64,000 nt of DNA from Hymenobacter fodinae (GCF_004745825.1 NZ_SRLA01000001.1:62001-126000), one strand, 5' to 3'. Shown: positions 44,015-53,245, counted from the first letter of the stretch. The notes: generated by a model not told the origin, from the letters alone. Numbers and translations are program-made.

Positions 44015-45919
44015 CTATTTCTTCAACTCCACTACCCAAGCCGTGCGGCCAGGAATTTTAAAAGATTTCAGGTCGGAAAGCGTGGCGCCGGTGGCTACCT
44101 CCGTACCGGACGTAAACCCAGCGGTGCGCTCGGCAAAGCGGGTGCCGTCTACCGTCTTCTCGTCCTTGTTGCCGTTGAGCATCACCATCACGGTCTGGCC
44201 CTGGTCGTTGTAGCGGAAGTAGGTGTACACTCCATCTTGCGGAATGAACTGCATGAGCTTGCCGGTGGCTACTACCGGGTGCGTTTTGCGGTAGTTGGCC
44301 AGGGTGCTGAGGTAGGTAAAGGCCTCGCCGGCCTGCCCGGTGCGGCCGGCGGCCGTGAAGTAGTTGGTCTTGTCACCGGCAAAGCCACCGGGGAAGTCTT
44401 CGCGCACCTTGCCGTCGGGGTTCGAGAAGTTCTTCATCAGCACCTCAGTGCCATAGTACAGCTGAGGAATACCGCGGGTGGTGAGCAGCCAGGCCACACC
44501 CAGCTTGTACTTGGCAAAGTCCTCTCCTATCACGGAGTAGAAGCGGCTCATGTCGTGGTTGTCGAGGAAGGTCACGTTGCGGGTGGCATCCTCGTACATC
44601 CAGTCGCCCTGCAGGGCCTCATACACGCGGTTCATGTTGGGCTGGTCGCCGCGTAGGGCGTCGTGAATAGCGCCCTGCGACTGGAAGTCAAACACCGATT
44701 CCAGGTTGGACTTGAACCCATCGACGGGCTGGAAGATGTTGCGGGCGAAGAAGGCCTGCTGGGCCGTGCTGCCCACCCAAGCCTCACCAAACTTGAATAG
44801 GTTTGGGAACTCCTCGTTGAGAGCCTGCCCCCACTGCATCAGGAACTTAGGGTCAGAGTAGGGGTAAGTATCGATGCGGTAAGCATCTAGGCCAGTGTAC
44901 TCTACCCACCACAGGAAGTTCTGAATCAGGTAGGTAGCTACCAGCGGGTTGCTCTGGTTCACATCGGGCATGGTGGTGTCGAACCAGCCGCGGTTGTACA
45001 GCTTGCGGTCCAGCTCCGAGCCGTAGGGGTCGTTGAGAGCCGAGGAGTTATAGTTGCTGCGCGTGAAGCTAGGCCACTGGTTGAACCAGTCTTTGGCCGG
45101 CTGATCCAGGAACAGGTAGTTCTTGCTGCCCATGTGGTTGAGCACCACGTCGTGCACCACTTTCAGCCCGTTGCGGTGGGCCTTGTCTACAAACTGCCGG
45201 TACTCCTCCAGGGTGCCGTAGCGGCGGTCGGTGTTGTAGTAGTCGGTGAGGGCATAGCCGTGGTAGCTGGCCTTGGGCATGTCGTTTTCTACCACCGGCG
45301 TCATCCAGATGGCCGTGGCGCCCAGGCTCTTGAAGTAGTCGAAGTGGTTCTCGATGCCCTTCAGGTCGCCGCCGTGGCGGGAGTACATCGAGTCGCGGGC
45401 CACTTTGGGGGCGCGCATATCCGGGATGTAGTCGTTTTTCGGTTCGCCGTTCGAGAAGCGGTCCGGCATCAGGAAGTAGATGAAGTCCTGCTGGTTAAGG
45501 CCCTGCACCTTCTGCTTGTCGCCGGGGGTGGTGCGCTGGCGCAGCTCGTAGGCATACGTCATCTTCTTAGCGCCTTTGAACTCCAGCTGCAGCTTGCCCG
45601 GCTTGGCCGTGGGGCTGATGGTGAGGTTGAGCAGCAGGTAGTTGGGGCTCTCCAGCTTCTGCACCCCGTCCAGCGTTACGCCTTCGTACGTCTTAAGGGA
45701 GGCCGTGCTGCTGGCAATGCCGGGGCTGTGCACCAGCAGCTGTAGCTTGGGGTTTTTCATGCCCACCCACCAGAAGGTAGGGTCGATGCGGGTAGCGGAG
45801 GCGGCTTTGGCGGCCGGGGCGGCCAGCTCAGTAACGGAAGGGGTGGTGGCGGCTACAGCGGGCGCGGCAGCGGCCAGCAGGGTGCCAGCCAGCAAAGGCA
45901 GAAATCGGGCTGAGATCAT
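44015..45919 (-). CDS. Exported GH13 neopullulanase/cyclomaltodextrinase (SusA-like)
   Basis: A 634-residue periplasmic-type enzyme (signal peptide up to AVAATTPS). Residues ~40-130 are the cyclomaltodextrinase N-terminal beta-sandwich (IDPTFWWVGMKNPKLQLLVH). The GH13 barrel follows: region I DVVLNHM at 257-263, region II YRIDTYPY with nucleophile D350, region III FKFGEAWVG with acid/base E379, and region IV FLDNHDMSR. A C-terminal cyclomaltodextrinase domain closes it. Such enzymes hydrolyse cyclodextrins, pullulan and maltodextrins in the periplasm. ATG at 45919 is preferred (frame open to 45967), since it gives the signal peptide. Confidence 0.93.
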   Translation of the reverse strand: MISARFLPLLAGTLLAAAAPAVAATTPSVTELAAPAAKAASATRIDPTFWWVGMKNPKLQLLVHSPGIASSTASLKTYEGVTLDGVQKLESPNYLLLNLTISPTAKPGKLQLEFKGAKKMTYAYELRQRTTPGDKQKVQGLNQQDFIYFLMPDRFSNGEPKNDYIPDMRAPKVARDSMYSRHGGDLKGIENHFDYFKSLGATAIWMTPVVENDMPKASYHGYALTDYYNTDRRYGTLEEYRQFVDKAHRNGLKVVHDVVLNHMGSKNYLFLDQPAKDWFNQWPSFTRSNYNSSALNDPYGSELDRKLYNRGWFDTTMPDVNQSNPLVATYLIQNFLWWVEYTGLDAYRIDTYPYSDPKFLMQWGQALNEEFPNLFKFGEAWVGSTAQQAFFARNIFQPVDGFKSNLESVFDFQSQGAIHDALRGDQPNMNRVYEALQGDWMYEDATRNVTFLDNHDMSRFYSVIGEDFAKYKLGVAWLLTTRGIPQLYYGTEVLMKNFSNPDGKVREDFPGGFAGDKTNYFTAAGRTGQAGEAFTYLSTLANYRKTHPVVATGKLMQFIPQDGVYTYFRYNDQGQTVMVMLNGNKDEKTVDGTRFAERTAGFTSGTEVATGATLSDLKSFKIPGRTAWVVELKK

Positions 45920-46084
45920 ACGTGAGGTGGGATTCAGTGACGGAACTGCAAGATACAGGCTCTGCAATCGGTTGAGGTAATGCCAAAATGCGCGGAATTG
46001 GTGCTGTGTTAGCTTATTCTAGGCCACTTTATTTGCCCAAGGTGCCAATGGCGCTACCTGCCGCAGGGGTTGCTAACGAAAAAT

Positions 46085-46114
46085 CCCCGCCGCCTGCAGT
46101 ACCAGACGACGGGG
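46085..46114. terminator. Hairpin past the lipoprotein gene
   Basis: CCCCGCCGCCTG pairs with CAGACGACGGGG, allowing G-U pairs, 39 bases beyond the stop at 46153. Confidence 0.6.
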
Positions 46115-46152
46115 AGTTGAGTCGGGATGACCACCTGAGGTGGCCTAGCAAC

Positions 46153-47601
46153 TTATTGCAACTTAGCCAGCCAGAGCGAGGCATTTAAGTGCAGGCGGGC
46201 GTGGCTCACGTTTTCGTTCCAGCCGTCATACACGGTGTTGCCGGGCGAGCCCGTGCCATCGTCGGCCGGTGAAGAGTCGCCGATGATTACCACGCGGCCC
46301 GTGCCAAAGGTGCTGCTGGCAGCCATAGCCAGGTTGTTACCCTGGGTGGCCGAGGTGCGCCAGATCAGGCCCTGCACCGTGGAGTTGGCGGTGGGGTTGA
46401 GCGTCATGGTGGCACCGTTGTGGAACGACAACTGGCTCACCCGGCCCTGCGAGCCGTTTATAATGGGGTTGGTGGTAGAGGCCAGCGCGTTGGTGCTGTT
46501 TTCTACGATGTTATCCATGTTCACCGAGAAGCCGAAGGGGTTGGCCTTCACGGAATTGTTCTGCATCAGGTCGTTCCAGATTTCTGGCGAGTCCCAGCCG
46601 TCGTTGTTGCGGTCGGAAATTGTGTGGTCAGAAATCATGAACAGCCCGCCCCCGTTCTGCACAAACTGCAGGATGGCTGTTTTCTCAGCGGCTGTGAACA
46701 CCGTGTTCGGCTCATCCACCACAAACACGCTGTAGTTGCTTAGGTCCTGCGGGTTAGCGGTGTTGCCGTAGGTGATGGCCGTGCCAGCGGGCAATTGCTC
46801 CACGGAGTGGCCTAGCTTCACTAGGGCCACGCCCCAGGCAGAAATAGCGCCGGTCCAGTAGGTTTCCAGGGTGCTGCTGCTGATACCGCTTTGGTCGGGT
46901 GAGGGGTAGCGCGAGGCCACGCCGCTGTTCACGTCCAGGACCCAGTCGGCGTTGCCGGCCAACTCTCCATGCGAGCCATCGAACAGAAACTTCTTGCCAC
47001 CCGTGGTGGGCGGGGGCGTAGTGGTGCCGGAGCCATATTGCTCCAGGGTCACGTTATCGATGTTGATGCGGTTGGTGCCGCCCGAGATTTTGCGGATCTG
47101 CAGGCGGATGTTGCCGCTTAGGTTTACGGTGAACGAGGCTGTGCTCAGGGCAGAGCTGCTGCTAGTGATGGTGCTGCCCACTTTGGCGTAGCTGCTGCCG
47201 CTGTTCTGGCTTACCCACAGCTCCCACTGCGAGCTGCCATCGGTGCCGTACACCGCATGCTGCACCGTCACTACGCCCGCGCCGGTTGTTGCGTCGAAGT
47301 TCATGCCCACCGTGCCCACGTTACGCACCCGCACCGACTGCGCACCGGTTTTAGGGTCGGCGGTGGCGTTGCCGAGCAGGGCGTCGTTGAGCGTCCAGGA
47401 GCCCGAGCCGAGGGTAACGGAGCCCGTGGTGTAGGCCGTTTTGGTGCCCGTGTCAAAGCCTTCGGGGAAGCCGGCGCTGCTTACATTCTGCCCAATGACA
47501 ACGGCCGTCGCGGGGGTGCTGGGCGAGAGGTCCTGCTTGGCACAAGCCAGCATGGCGAGGCTCAGAACAGAGGCCGTGAGCCAGCGAAAAGAATACTGCA
47601 T
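46153..47601 (-). CDS. Predicted lipoprotein with a beta-sandwich and a glutamine-amidotransferase-like domain
   Basis: A 482-residue exported protein. The signal peptide ends at a lipobox-like A-M-L-A-C. Residues ~35-195 form a beta-sandwich (ALLGNATADPKTGAQSVRVR, RINIDNVTLEQYG) similar to those attached to Bacteroidota secreted enzymes. A Thr/Pro linker follows. Residues ~205-482 look like a DUF4350/ThuA-like class I glutamine-amidotransferase fold: VVDEPNTVFTAAEKTAILQFVQNGGGLFMISDH and GTGRVVIIGDSSPADD. No catalytic cysteine is evident, so an enzymatic role is doubtful. It could bind glycans; the amylases next door support that only by context. Confidence 0.65.
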   Translation of the reverse strand: MQYSFRWLTASVLSLAMLACAKQDLSPSTPATAVVIGQNVSSAGFPEGFDTGTKTAYTTGSVTLGSGSWTLNDALLGNATADPKTGAQSVRVRNVGTVGMNFDATTGAGVVTVQHAVYGTDGSSQWELWVSQNSGSSYAKVGSTITSSSSALSTASFTVNLSGNIRLQIRKISGGTNRINIDNVTLEQYGSGTTTPPPTTGGKKFLFDGSHGELAGNADWVLDVNSGVASRYPSPDQSGISSSTLETYWTGAISAWGVALVKLGHSVEQLPAGTAITYGNTANPQDLSNYSVFVVDEPNTVFTAAEKTAILQFVQNGGGLFMISDHTISDRNNDGWDSPEIWNDLMQNNSVKANPFGFSVNMDNIVENSTNALASTTNPIINGSQGRVSQLSFHNGATMTLNPTANSTVQGLIWRTSATQGNNLAMAASSTFGTGRVVIIGDSSPADDGTGSPGNTVYDGWNENVSHARLHLNASLWLAKLQ

Positions 47602-48007
47602 GAAAGGAGGGTTTTGGTTGTGGAGGTAGGAAAGGATGGACTACTGCCCGGCAAAGCTACCCAGCAGATTGCCCATGATACGGCTGAGCAGCATTAATGA
47701 TTTGTTATCAAATGGCAGACTGACAATCGATTGCTGAGTCCTCGTACGTGAGCTAAAAGGCTGCTGAACACTTTCATCATCCTGCTTGTGTCGCATGCAG
47801 AAGGCGCGGTACTGGCCTAGGCCACTACCAATGGCATCTCAATGATGGTTTTTTGTCTTTTATTGGTGGCGGGTTAGCATTTTGGCCTTCCTAGGCTGCT
47901 CACCCTCAAACAGTCTGCACTTTTCCGCTTTTTTTGAGCCGGAATCCGTACTCGGTTTCCGAGGCGGACTTGCCGCCATACTTCTCACTTTGACCCTTCG
48001 TGCTCCA
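47602..48007. other. Divergent intergenic region, lipoprotein/GT35
   Basis: A 406-base stretch holding the start signals of two divergent genes. On the minus strand TAGCTTTG at 47652-47659 exactly matches the -7 consensus for the lipoprotein gene, although no -33 box is seen. A double motif TGGCCTAGGCCA lies near 47814-47825. The plus frame is open upstream of the GT35 ATG to 47882 but has no family resemblance there. Confidence 0.45.
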
Positions 48008-49660
48008 ATGGCATTTGACTTTCAGATGTACGCTACTGCCCCCGAGTTCAGCACTCCGGCGGCTTACTTTTCCATGGAATTTGCGCTCGACCAAGCGCTT
48101 AAAACCTACTCGGGTGGCCTAGGCTTCTTGGCTGGCTCACACATGCGCTCAGCGTATGAGCTGAAGCAGAACCTAGTAGGCATCGGCATCCTGTGGTCGT
48201 TTGGCTACTATGACCAGGGCCGCAATGAAGACATGAGCATGCGCGCCGACTTCCGCATCAAGCAGTACAGCTTCCTGCAGGATACTGGCCTAGTGTTCCC
48301 CATCAACATTCACAACGCGCAGGTGCTAGTGAAGGCCCTGTATCTGGCCCCTGAGACCTTCGGCACGGTGCCGATGTTCTTCCTGACCACCGACATCCCC
48401 GAGAACGACTACCTCTCGCGCACCATCTCCCACCACCTCTACGACGCCGACACGGCGGCCCGCGTGGCCCAGAGCATTCTGCTGGGCGTGGGTGGTGGCA
48501 AGCTGCTTGATCTGCTTGGCCGTCAGACCGAGGTGTACCACCTCAACGAAGGTCACGGCCTCCCGCTGGCGTTTTACCTCTACGATAAGCACGGCCGCAA
48601 CCTCGATGAGGTGAAGAAGCGCCTCGTGTTCACCACCCACACGCCCGAGCTGGCCGGCAACGAGGAGCACCCCGTGAAGCTACTCGACGAAATGTCGTTC
48701 TTCGGCAACGTGCCGCTGCAGGAAGTGCGCGACTTGGGCCTGGTGGAAAACAACAGCCTCAACTACACGCTTACTGCTTTGCGCTTCTCGCGCATCTCTA
48801 ACGGCGTATCCAAAGTGCACGGCGAGGTGGCCAACGACATGTGGGGCCACTACCAGGGCATCTGCCCTATCATTGCCATTACCAACTCCCAAAACGGCAC
48901 CTACTGGCGTGATAAGCAGCTACATGCTGCCCTAGAAGCCAACGACGATGCGGCTTTGCTAACCCGCAAAAAGGAGCTGAAGCAGGAGCTTTTCAAGATT
49001 GTTGCCGACCAGACCGGTACCCTCCTCGACCCCGAGGTGCTAACCGTGGTGTGGGCCCGCCGCTTCGCCGGCTACAAGCGCGCCGACCTGATTCTGCGCC
49101 ACTTCGAGCGTTTCCTAGAAATCGTGAACAGCCAGAACCGCCCCGTGCAGGTAATTTGGGCCGGCAAGCCATACCCCAAGGACTACGGCGCTATCGGCCT
49201 GTTCAACGACATCATCGCCAAAACCAAGAACCTGAAGACCTGCGCCGTACTCACGGGCTACGAGCTAGGCCTGTCGGCGGCTCTGAAAAAGGGTTCTGAT
49301 GTGTGGCTGAACACGCCCCGCTACCCCCGCGAAGCATCGGGCACCAGCGGCATGACCGCCGCCATGAATGCTTCTCTGAGCTTGAGCATCGCGGACGGCT
49401 GGATTCCGGAGTTTGTGCGCCACGGCGAGAACGGCTTCATCATCGAGCACACCGACATCAACCAGCCTGACAACGTGAAGGACGATATTGAAGCCACCAA
49501 CGTGCTCGACGTACTCCAGAACGAAATCGTGCCGCTCTACTACGGGCAGCCCGAGAAGTTCCTGGAAATTGCCAAAACCAGCATGCGCGAAGTAGAGCCC
49601 GAGTTCGAGTCGCACCGCATGGCCACAGAGTACTACGAGCGCATGTATAACGCCAAATAG
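48008..49660 (+). CDS. Short GT35 (glycogen phosphorylase-like) protein lacking the PLP lysine
   Basis: A 550-residue member of the short alpha-glucan phosphorylase branch. From ATG 48008 the N-terminus reads AAYFSMEFALD, the typical opening. The phosphate/sugar-binding block ARRFAGYKRADL is intact, and so is HLNEGHG. The cofactor block reads EASGTSGM-T-AAMN: at the site of the Schiff-base lysine of phosphorylases (GMK) there is Thr450 (codon ACC, 49355-49357). Without that lysine, PLP cannot bind in the usual way and ordinary phosphorolysis is not expected. It is therefore either a lineage-specific glycosyltransferase or a regulatory relative. It stands at the end of the alpha-glucan cluster, on the opposite strand to the amylases. 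Confidence 0.85.
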   Translation: MAFDFQMYATAPEFSTPAAYFSMEFALDQALKTYSGGLGFLAGSHMRSAYELKQNLVGIGILWSFGYYDQGRNEDMSMRADFRIKQYSFLQDTGLVFPINIHNAQVLVKALYLAPETFGTVPMFFLTTDIPENDYLSRTISHHLYDADTAARVAQSILLGVGGGKLLDLLGRQTEVYHLNEGHGLPLAFYLYDKHGRNLDEVKKRLVFTTHTPELAGNEEHPVKLLDEMSFFGNVPLQEVRDLGLVENNSLNYTLTALRFSRISNGVSKVHGEVANDMWGHYQGICPIIAITNSQNGTYWRDKQLHAALEANDDAALLTRKKELKQELFKIVADQTGTLLDPEVLTVVWARRFAGYKRADLILRHFERFLEIVNSQNRPVQVIWAGKPYPKDYGAIGLFNDIIAKTKNLKTCAVLTGYELGLSAALKKGSDVWLNTPRYPREASGTSGMTAAMNASLSLSIADGWIPEFVRHGENGFIIEHTDINQPDNVKDDIEATNVLDVLQNEIVPLYYGQPEKFLEIAKTSMREVEPEFESHRMATEYYERMYNAK

Positions 49661-49704
49661 TGGCTGCAGGAGTGGCCTAGACCACTGTACTTAAGCTGTT
49701 ATAT

Positions 49705-49738
49705 AAAGCCCGTCATCCTGCGCAGGATGACGGGCTTT
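49705..49738. terminator. Terminator of the GT35 gene
   Basis: A perfect stem AAAGCCCGTCATCCTGC/GCAGGATGACGGGCTTT with a T-run, 45 bases past the stop. The stem core resembles the GTCATCCTG repeat family. Confidence 0.88.
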
Positions 49739-49762
49739 TGTGTGGAATACAATAGAGAAGAA

Positions 49763-49857
49763 CGTCATGCTGAGCGGAGCCGAAGCATCTCTACCTCTAG
49801 CTAACTTCTGACGTGAGGACGAAGCGTGAGAGATGCTTCGGCTCCGCTCAGCATGAC
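49763..49857. repeat. Inverted repeat, family B
   Basis: Arms 49763-49792 and 49829-49857 are perfect or near-perfect complements (CGTCATGCTGAGCGGAGCCG...). It lies between the convergent GT35 and REC-oxidoreductase genes. Confidence 0.88.
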
Positions 49858-49917
49858 CGCCTTTGAATTAGACTAGGCTAGGTCACCTCGTCACTTCATC
49901 ACCTCATCACCTCCCTT

Positions 49918-51576
49918 CTACTCATCCAAATACTGGTGCACGAACTTGATGGCCATGCTGCCTTCGCCCACGGCGGAGGCTACGCGGGCCATGGCCCCGG
50001 CGCGGCTGTCGCCGGCGGCGAAAACGCCGGGCACGCAGGTTTCCAGCAGGTACGGCTCGCGGTTGTGTTTCCACGATTCGGCGTAGCGCGGGTCGGTTAC
50101 TAGGTCGCGGCCGGTGAGCAGGTAGCCTTTACCGTCGCACACCACCGTGTTGCAGATCCACTCGGTGCTGGGCTTGGCCCCGATAAAGATGAACAGGGCT
50201 CGGGCCGGCCGCTCCTCCAGTTGTCCGTTGCGGTTGAGCACCACTTCCTGCAGATGGTCGTCGCCGCGCACCTCGGCTACTTGGGTATGAGTAAGTAGCT
50301 CAATTTTAGGTGTCTGGCCAATCTGCTCAATCAGGTACGCCGACATTGACGCCGCCAAGGAGGAGCCTCGAATCACGATAAATACTCGCCGGGCGTAGGT
50401 GGCCAGGTACATAGCGGCCTGCCCCGCCGAGTTGCCGCCGCCCACGATGTACACGTCTTGCTCGTCGCAGGAGCGGGCCTCGGTGCGGGCGGCACCGTAG
50501 TACACGCCGGCACCCGTCAGCTGATGAATGCCGGGTACCTCTAGGGTGCGGTAACTCACGCCAGTAGTCAGCACTACGGCGCGGGTCTTTACCTCCGTGT
50601 CGTTGCCGAGGGTCAGGATTTTGTAGCCGTCCTGAATGCGTAGGCCAGTCACCTCCTGCGGAGCCAGCAGCTCGGCCCCTAGCCGCACCGCCTGTGACCA
50701 GGCCCGGTGGGCTAACTCGCTGCCGCTGAGACCGGTCGGGAACCCCAAGTAGTTCTCAATGCGGGAGCTGGTACCGGCCTGTCCGCCGGGGGCCATGCGC
50801 TCTACCACCAAGGTGCGCAACCCTTCGGAGGCGCCGTACACGGCCGCCGCCAGTCCTGCTGGGCCGGCCCCAATCACTACCACATCATACAACTCCTGCG
50901 AGGCTTTCTGCGACAGGCCTAGGCGCTCCGCCACCACGCTACGCTCGGGGTTAGAGAGGGCCGTGTTATCCTCGAATACTACCACGGGCAAGTCGGCGGG
51001 CGTGAAGCCGGTGCGCTGTAGCAGTTCCTGGGCCTCGCCATTGCTCTCGTAGTCAAGCCATTGAAACGCCACCATGTAGCCCGCCAAGAAGTCCTTGAGT
51101 TCGTGCGAGAGGGGCGACCATTGGAAGCCAATCAGCCGCAACCCCTGGAAGCGGGGACGGTAAGCGGTTTGCCAGGCCGTCAGCAGATCATGCAGCGTGG
51201 GGTACAATAGCTCTTGAGGCGGGTCCCAGGGCTTGATGAGGTAGTAGTCTAGGCGGGCGTGGTTGATGGCCCGGATGGCGGCTTCGGTATCGGCGTAGGC
51301 CGTCAGGAGGACGCGCTTGGCATCGGGGAAGAGCTGGCGGGTTTGCTCCAGCAGCTCTACGCCCTGCAGGCCCGGCATGCGCTGGTCGGCTAGTACCAGG
51401 GCCAGGGGCTCCTCGCGCTGCTGCAGCTCTTGTATGGTAGCCAAGGCTTCCTCGCCGGAGCTGGCGCGCAGCACCCGGTAGTCGCGGCGGAATTCCTGAC
51501 GTAAGTCGCGTTCAATAGCATTTAGGACCTGCGCATCATCATCAACGGCAAGCAGAATAGGTTTCTTAGTAGCCAT
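49918..51576 (-). CDS. Response regulator fused to a thioredoxin-reductase-like flavoprotein
   Basis: A 552-residue three-part protein. Residues 1-130 are a receiver domain: acidic pocket D12-D14, phosphoacceptor D64 in LADQRMPG, and the conserved lysine in LIKPWDPP. Residues ~150-225 resemble a thioredoxin/glutaredoxin fold without a CxxC (DLPVVVFEDNTALSNP). Residues ~235-552 are an FAD/NAD(P) reductase of the TrxR class: VIGAGPAGLAAAVYG, VYIVGGGNSAGQAAMYL and VFAAGDSRAGAM. At the place of the TrxR redox pair the text is GAARTEA, so no disulfide is there. Its kinase partner is the next gene upstream. Output by phospho-control of a flavoenzyme is an inference. Confidence 0.88.
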   Translation of the reverse strand: MATKKPILLAVDDDAQVLNAIERDLRQEFRRDYRVLRASSGEEALATIQELQQREEPLALVLADQRMPGLQGVELLEQTRQLFPDAKRVLLTAYADTEAAIRAINHARLDYYLIKPWDPPQELLYPTLHDLLTAWQTAYRPRFQGLRLIGFQWSPLSHELKDFLAGYMVAFQWLDYESNGEAQELLQRTGFTPADLPVVVFEDNTALSNPERSVVAERLGLSQKASQELYDVVVIGAGPAGLAAAVYGASEGLRTLVVERMAPGGQAGTSSRIENYLGFPTGLSGSELAHRAWSQAVRLGAELLAPQEVTGLRIQDGYKILTLGNDTEVKTRAVVLTTGVSYRTLEVPGIHQLTGAGVYYGAARTEARSCDEQDVYIVGGGNSAGQAAMYLATYARRVFIVIRGSSLAASMSAYLIEQIGQTPKIELLTHTQVAEVRGDDHLQEVVLNRNGQLEERPARALFIFIGAKPSTEWICNTVVCDGKGYLLTGRDLVTDPRYAESWKHNREPYLLETCVPGVFAAGDSRAGAMARVASAVGEGSMAIKFVHQYLDE

Positions 51577-51685
51577 GAGGTGAAATAGGGAAATAATCGG
51601 GGATTAAATGGAATTGTGGCGGAGTGGCCTAGTGCTTTTGCGGCCCGGCTGACTCAGCCGAGCAACGGGGCAGCTTACTACATCA

Positions 51686-53080
51686 CTACTTCACCGCCGG
51701 CAGCCACACCCGAAACTCAGTGTGGCCCGGCTCCGTTTCTACCTCCAGGCGGCCATCGTGCTGTTCCACAATGCGCAGGGCAATATCGAGGCCTAGGCCG
51801 GTGCCTTCACCAGCGGGCTTGGTGGTGTAGAAGGGCTCCAGGATGTGAGGCAGCACATCGGGCGGGATACCCGGCCCGTTATCAATCACCGATACGAGCA
51901 CAAAGTCGCCTTCCTGGCGGGTGCGTAGCGTGATTTCGCCCCCGCCCGACATGGCATCAATGGCGTTGTCGAGAAGGTTAGTCCACACCTGGTTAAGGCT
52001 GCTCACCTGGCCCTTCACTAAGGGCAAGTTGGGCGCGTAGTCGCGGGTAAGCTGCACTTTCTCCTCGCGCATGCAGTAGCTCAGGATGTTCACGGTGCTG
52101 TCGAGGCCGGCGTGCACATCCAGGGGGGAAAAGTCGCCGGCCCGGTCCATGTGGCTGTAAGTCTTCACGTTGCTGACCAAGGTGCTGATGCGGCCACCGG
52201 CTTCCTGCACGTCGCGCACCAAGCACAGGGTGGTCAGCTGGCCTTCCAGCCACACCAGGGCCGAGGGGCGGCTGGGGGCCGGCAGCGCCGTAATGAGCGG
52301 TTTGAGAGTGTCTAGCGTAAGGCCCGCTTCTAGGAGGCCCGCGGCCAGGGCGTAGCCGTCGGGCACATCCTGCTCCTCCAGCCAGTTGGCCAGCTCGTCT
52401 TCTCGGTCGGCGCGGTCTAATGGCGAAAGGGGCTCCCGGTTAAGGGGTGGGTTGGAGGCCATGGCGGCCAAGTCGGCCAGAGCGTTGGGCTCGGGGCAGT
52501 GGCGCACCAGCTCCAGCAGCAGCCCCGGTTTGGCCCGCAGGCGGTTGTCTAGGGCTTCGGCGGCCCGCATGATGGCGGCGGCGGGGTTGTTCAGCTCGTG
52601 GGCCAGCCCCGCCGAGAGCTTACCCAGGGCCCGCAGCTTGTCGTCACGCTCCTGGGCGCGGGCTTCCAGCCGGGCCCGGTCGCTCATCACCCCCACCAGG
52701 CGCTGCACCAGTTCGGGGCTGACCTGCTCCAGGGCCGGAAAGTTGTCGCGGTGCAGCAGCAGCAGCTCCGTATGACCCACCGCCACTCCCAGCCCCTGAA
52801 TGATGCGCAGCCGCGAATAGGGCAGCACGCCACTCACGTGGCCCTTCTCAACCCGGAAGATGGGCTCACGGTTGCCGTTGCGTATTCCAAAGAACTGTAG
52901 GCCACCCGCTAGTACCACCACCATAAACTCGGCCGGGTCGCCGGGGCTCAGCACAGTGTCGCCGGAGGCGAAGGTGCGCACCTCGCTGTGGTCGAGTAGC
53001 CACTGCAGCGTTTCGGTGGGCAGGTCCGCAAAGGTGGCAATGTGGGTAAGATCATCGGGGGTGATAGTAGTGGCAGGCAT
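51686..53080 (-). CDS. Sensor histidine kinase with an N-terminal cyclic-nucleotide-binding-like domain
   Basis: A 464-residue soluble kinase. Residues ~10-130 form a Crp-like cNMP-binding domain (FASGDTVLSPGDPAEFMVVVL); the phosphate-binding Arg region is altered, so ligand binding is uncertain. The dimerisation and phosphotransfer helix has the H box with H161 in LAHELNNP. The ATPase domain shows N box NLLDNAIDAM, G1 DNGPGIP, and G2 GTGLGLDIA. No membrane helix is seen. It is upstream of, and in one operon with, the REC-flavoprotein (109-base gap), and should phosphorylate it. The pair is conserved in distant bacteria as I recall, but its signal is not known. Confidence 0.9.
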   Translation of the reverse strand: MPATTITPDDLTHIATFADLPTETLQWLLDHSEVRTFASGDTVLSPGDPAEFMVVVLAGGLQFFGIRNGNREPIFRVEKGHVSGVLPYSRLRIIQGLGVAVGHTELLLLHRDNFPALEQVSPELVQRLVGVMSDRARLEARAQERDDKLRALGKLSAGLAHELNNPAAAIMRAAEALDNRLRAKPGLLLELVRHCPEPNALADLAAMASNPPLNREPLSPLDRADREDELANWLEEQDVPDGYALAAGLLEAGLTLDTLKPLITALPAPSRPSALVWLEGQLTTLCLVRDVQEAGGRISTLVSNVKTYSHMDRAGDFSPLDVHAGLDSTVNILSYCMREEKVQLTRDYAPNLPLVKGQVSSLNQVWTNLLDNAIDAMSGGGEITLRTRQEGDFVLVSVIDNGPGIPPDVLPHILEPFYTTKPAGEGTGLGLDIALRIVEQHDGRLEVETEPGHTEFRVWLPAVK

Positions 53081-53207
53081 GGCAGAAAGGAAGATGATTG
53101 AGCATAAGCCAGGTAGAGGCTACCAAAGCTCATCGGGATAAACTGCTAGTACAACTAGGTAAAGGTCTAATTTACTTTCTAATTCTCGCTCTAAAGCAAT
53201 GGTAAAG

Positions 53208-53245
53208 CAAACGGCCAGACTCCCCGCAGGAAGTCTGGCCGTTTT
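53208..53245. terminator. Terminator of the T9SS-substrate gene
   Basis: A stem AAACGGCCAGACT...AGTCTGGCCGTTT, 30 bases past the stop at 53275. Confidence 0.85.

Noticed and set aside
47882..48007. Upstream extension of the GT35 frame by 42 residues
   Set aside because: The extension shows no family resemblance, while ATG 48008 opens directly into the conserved N-terminus of short GT35 proteins.
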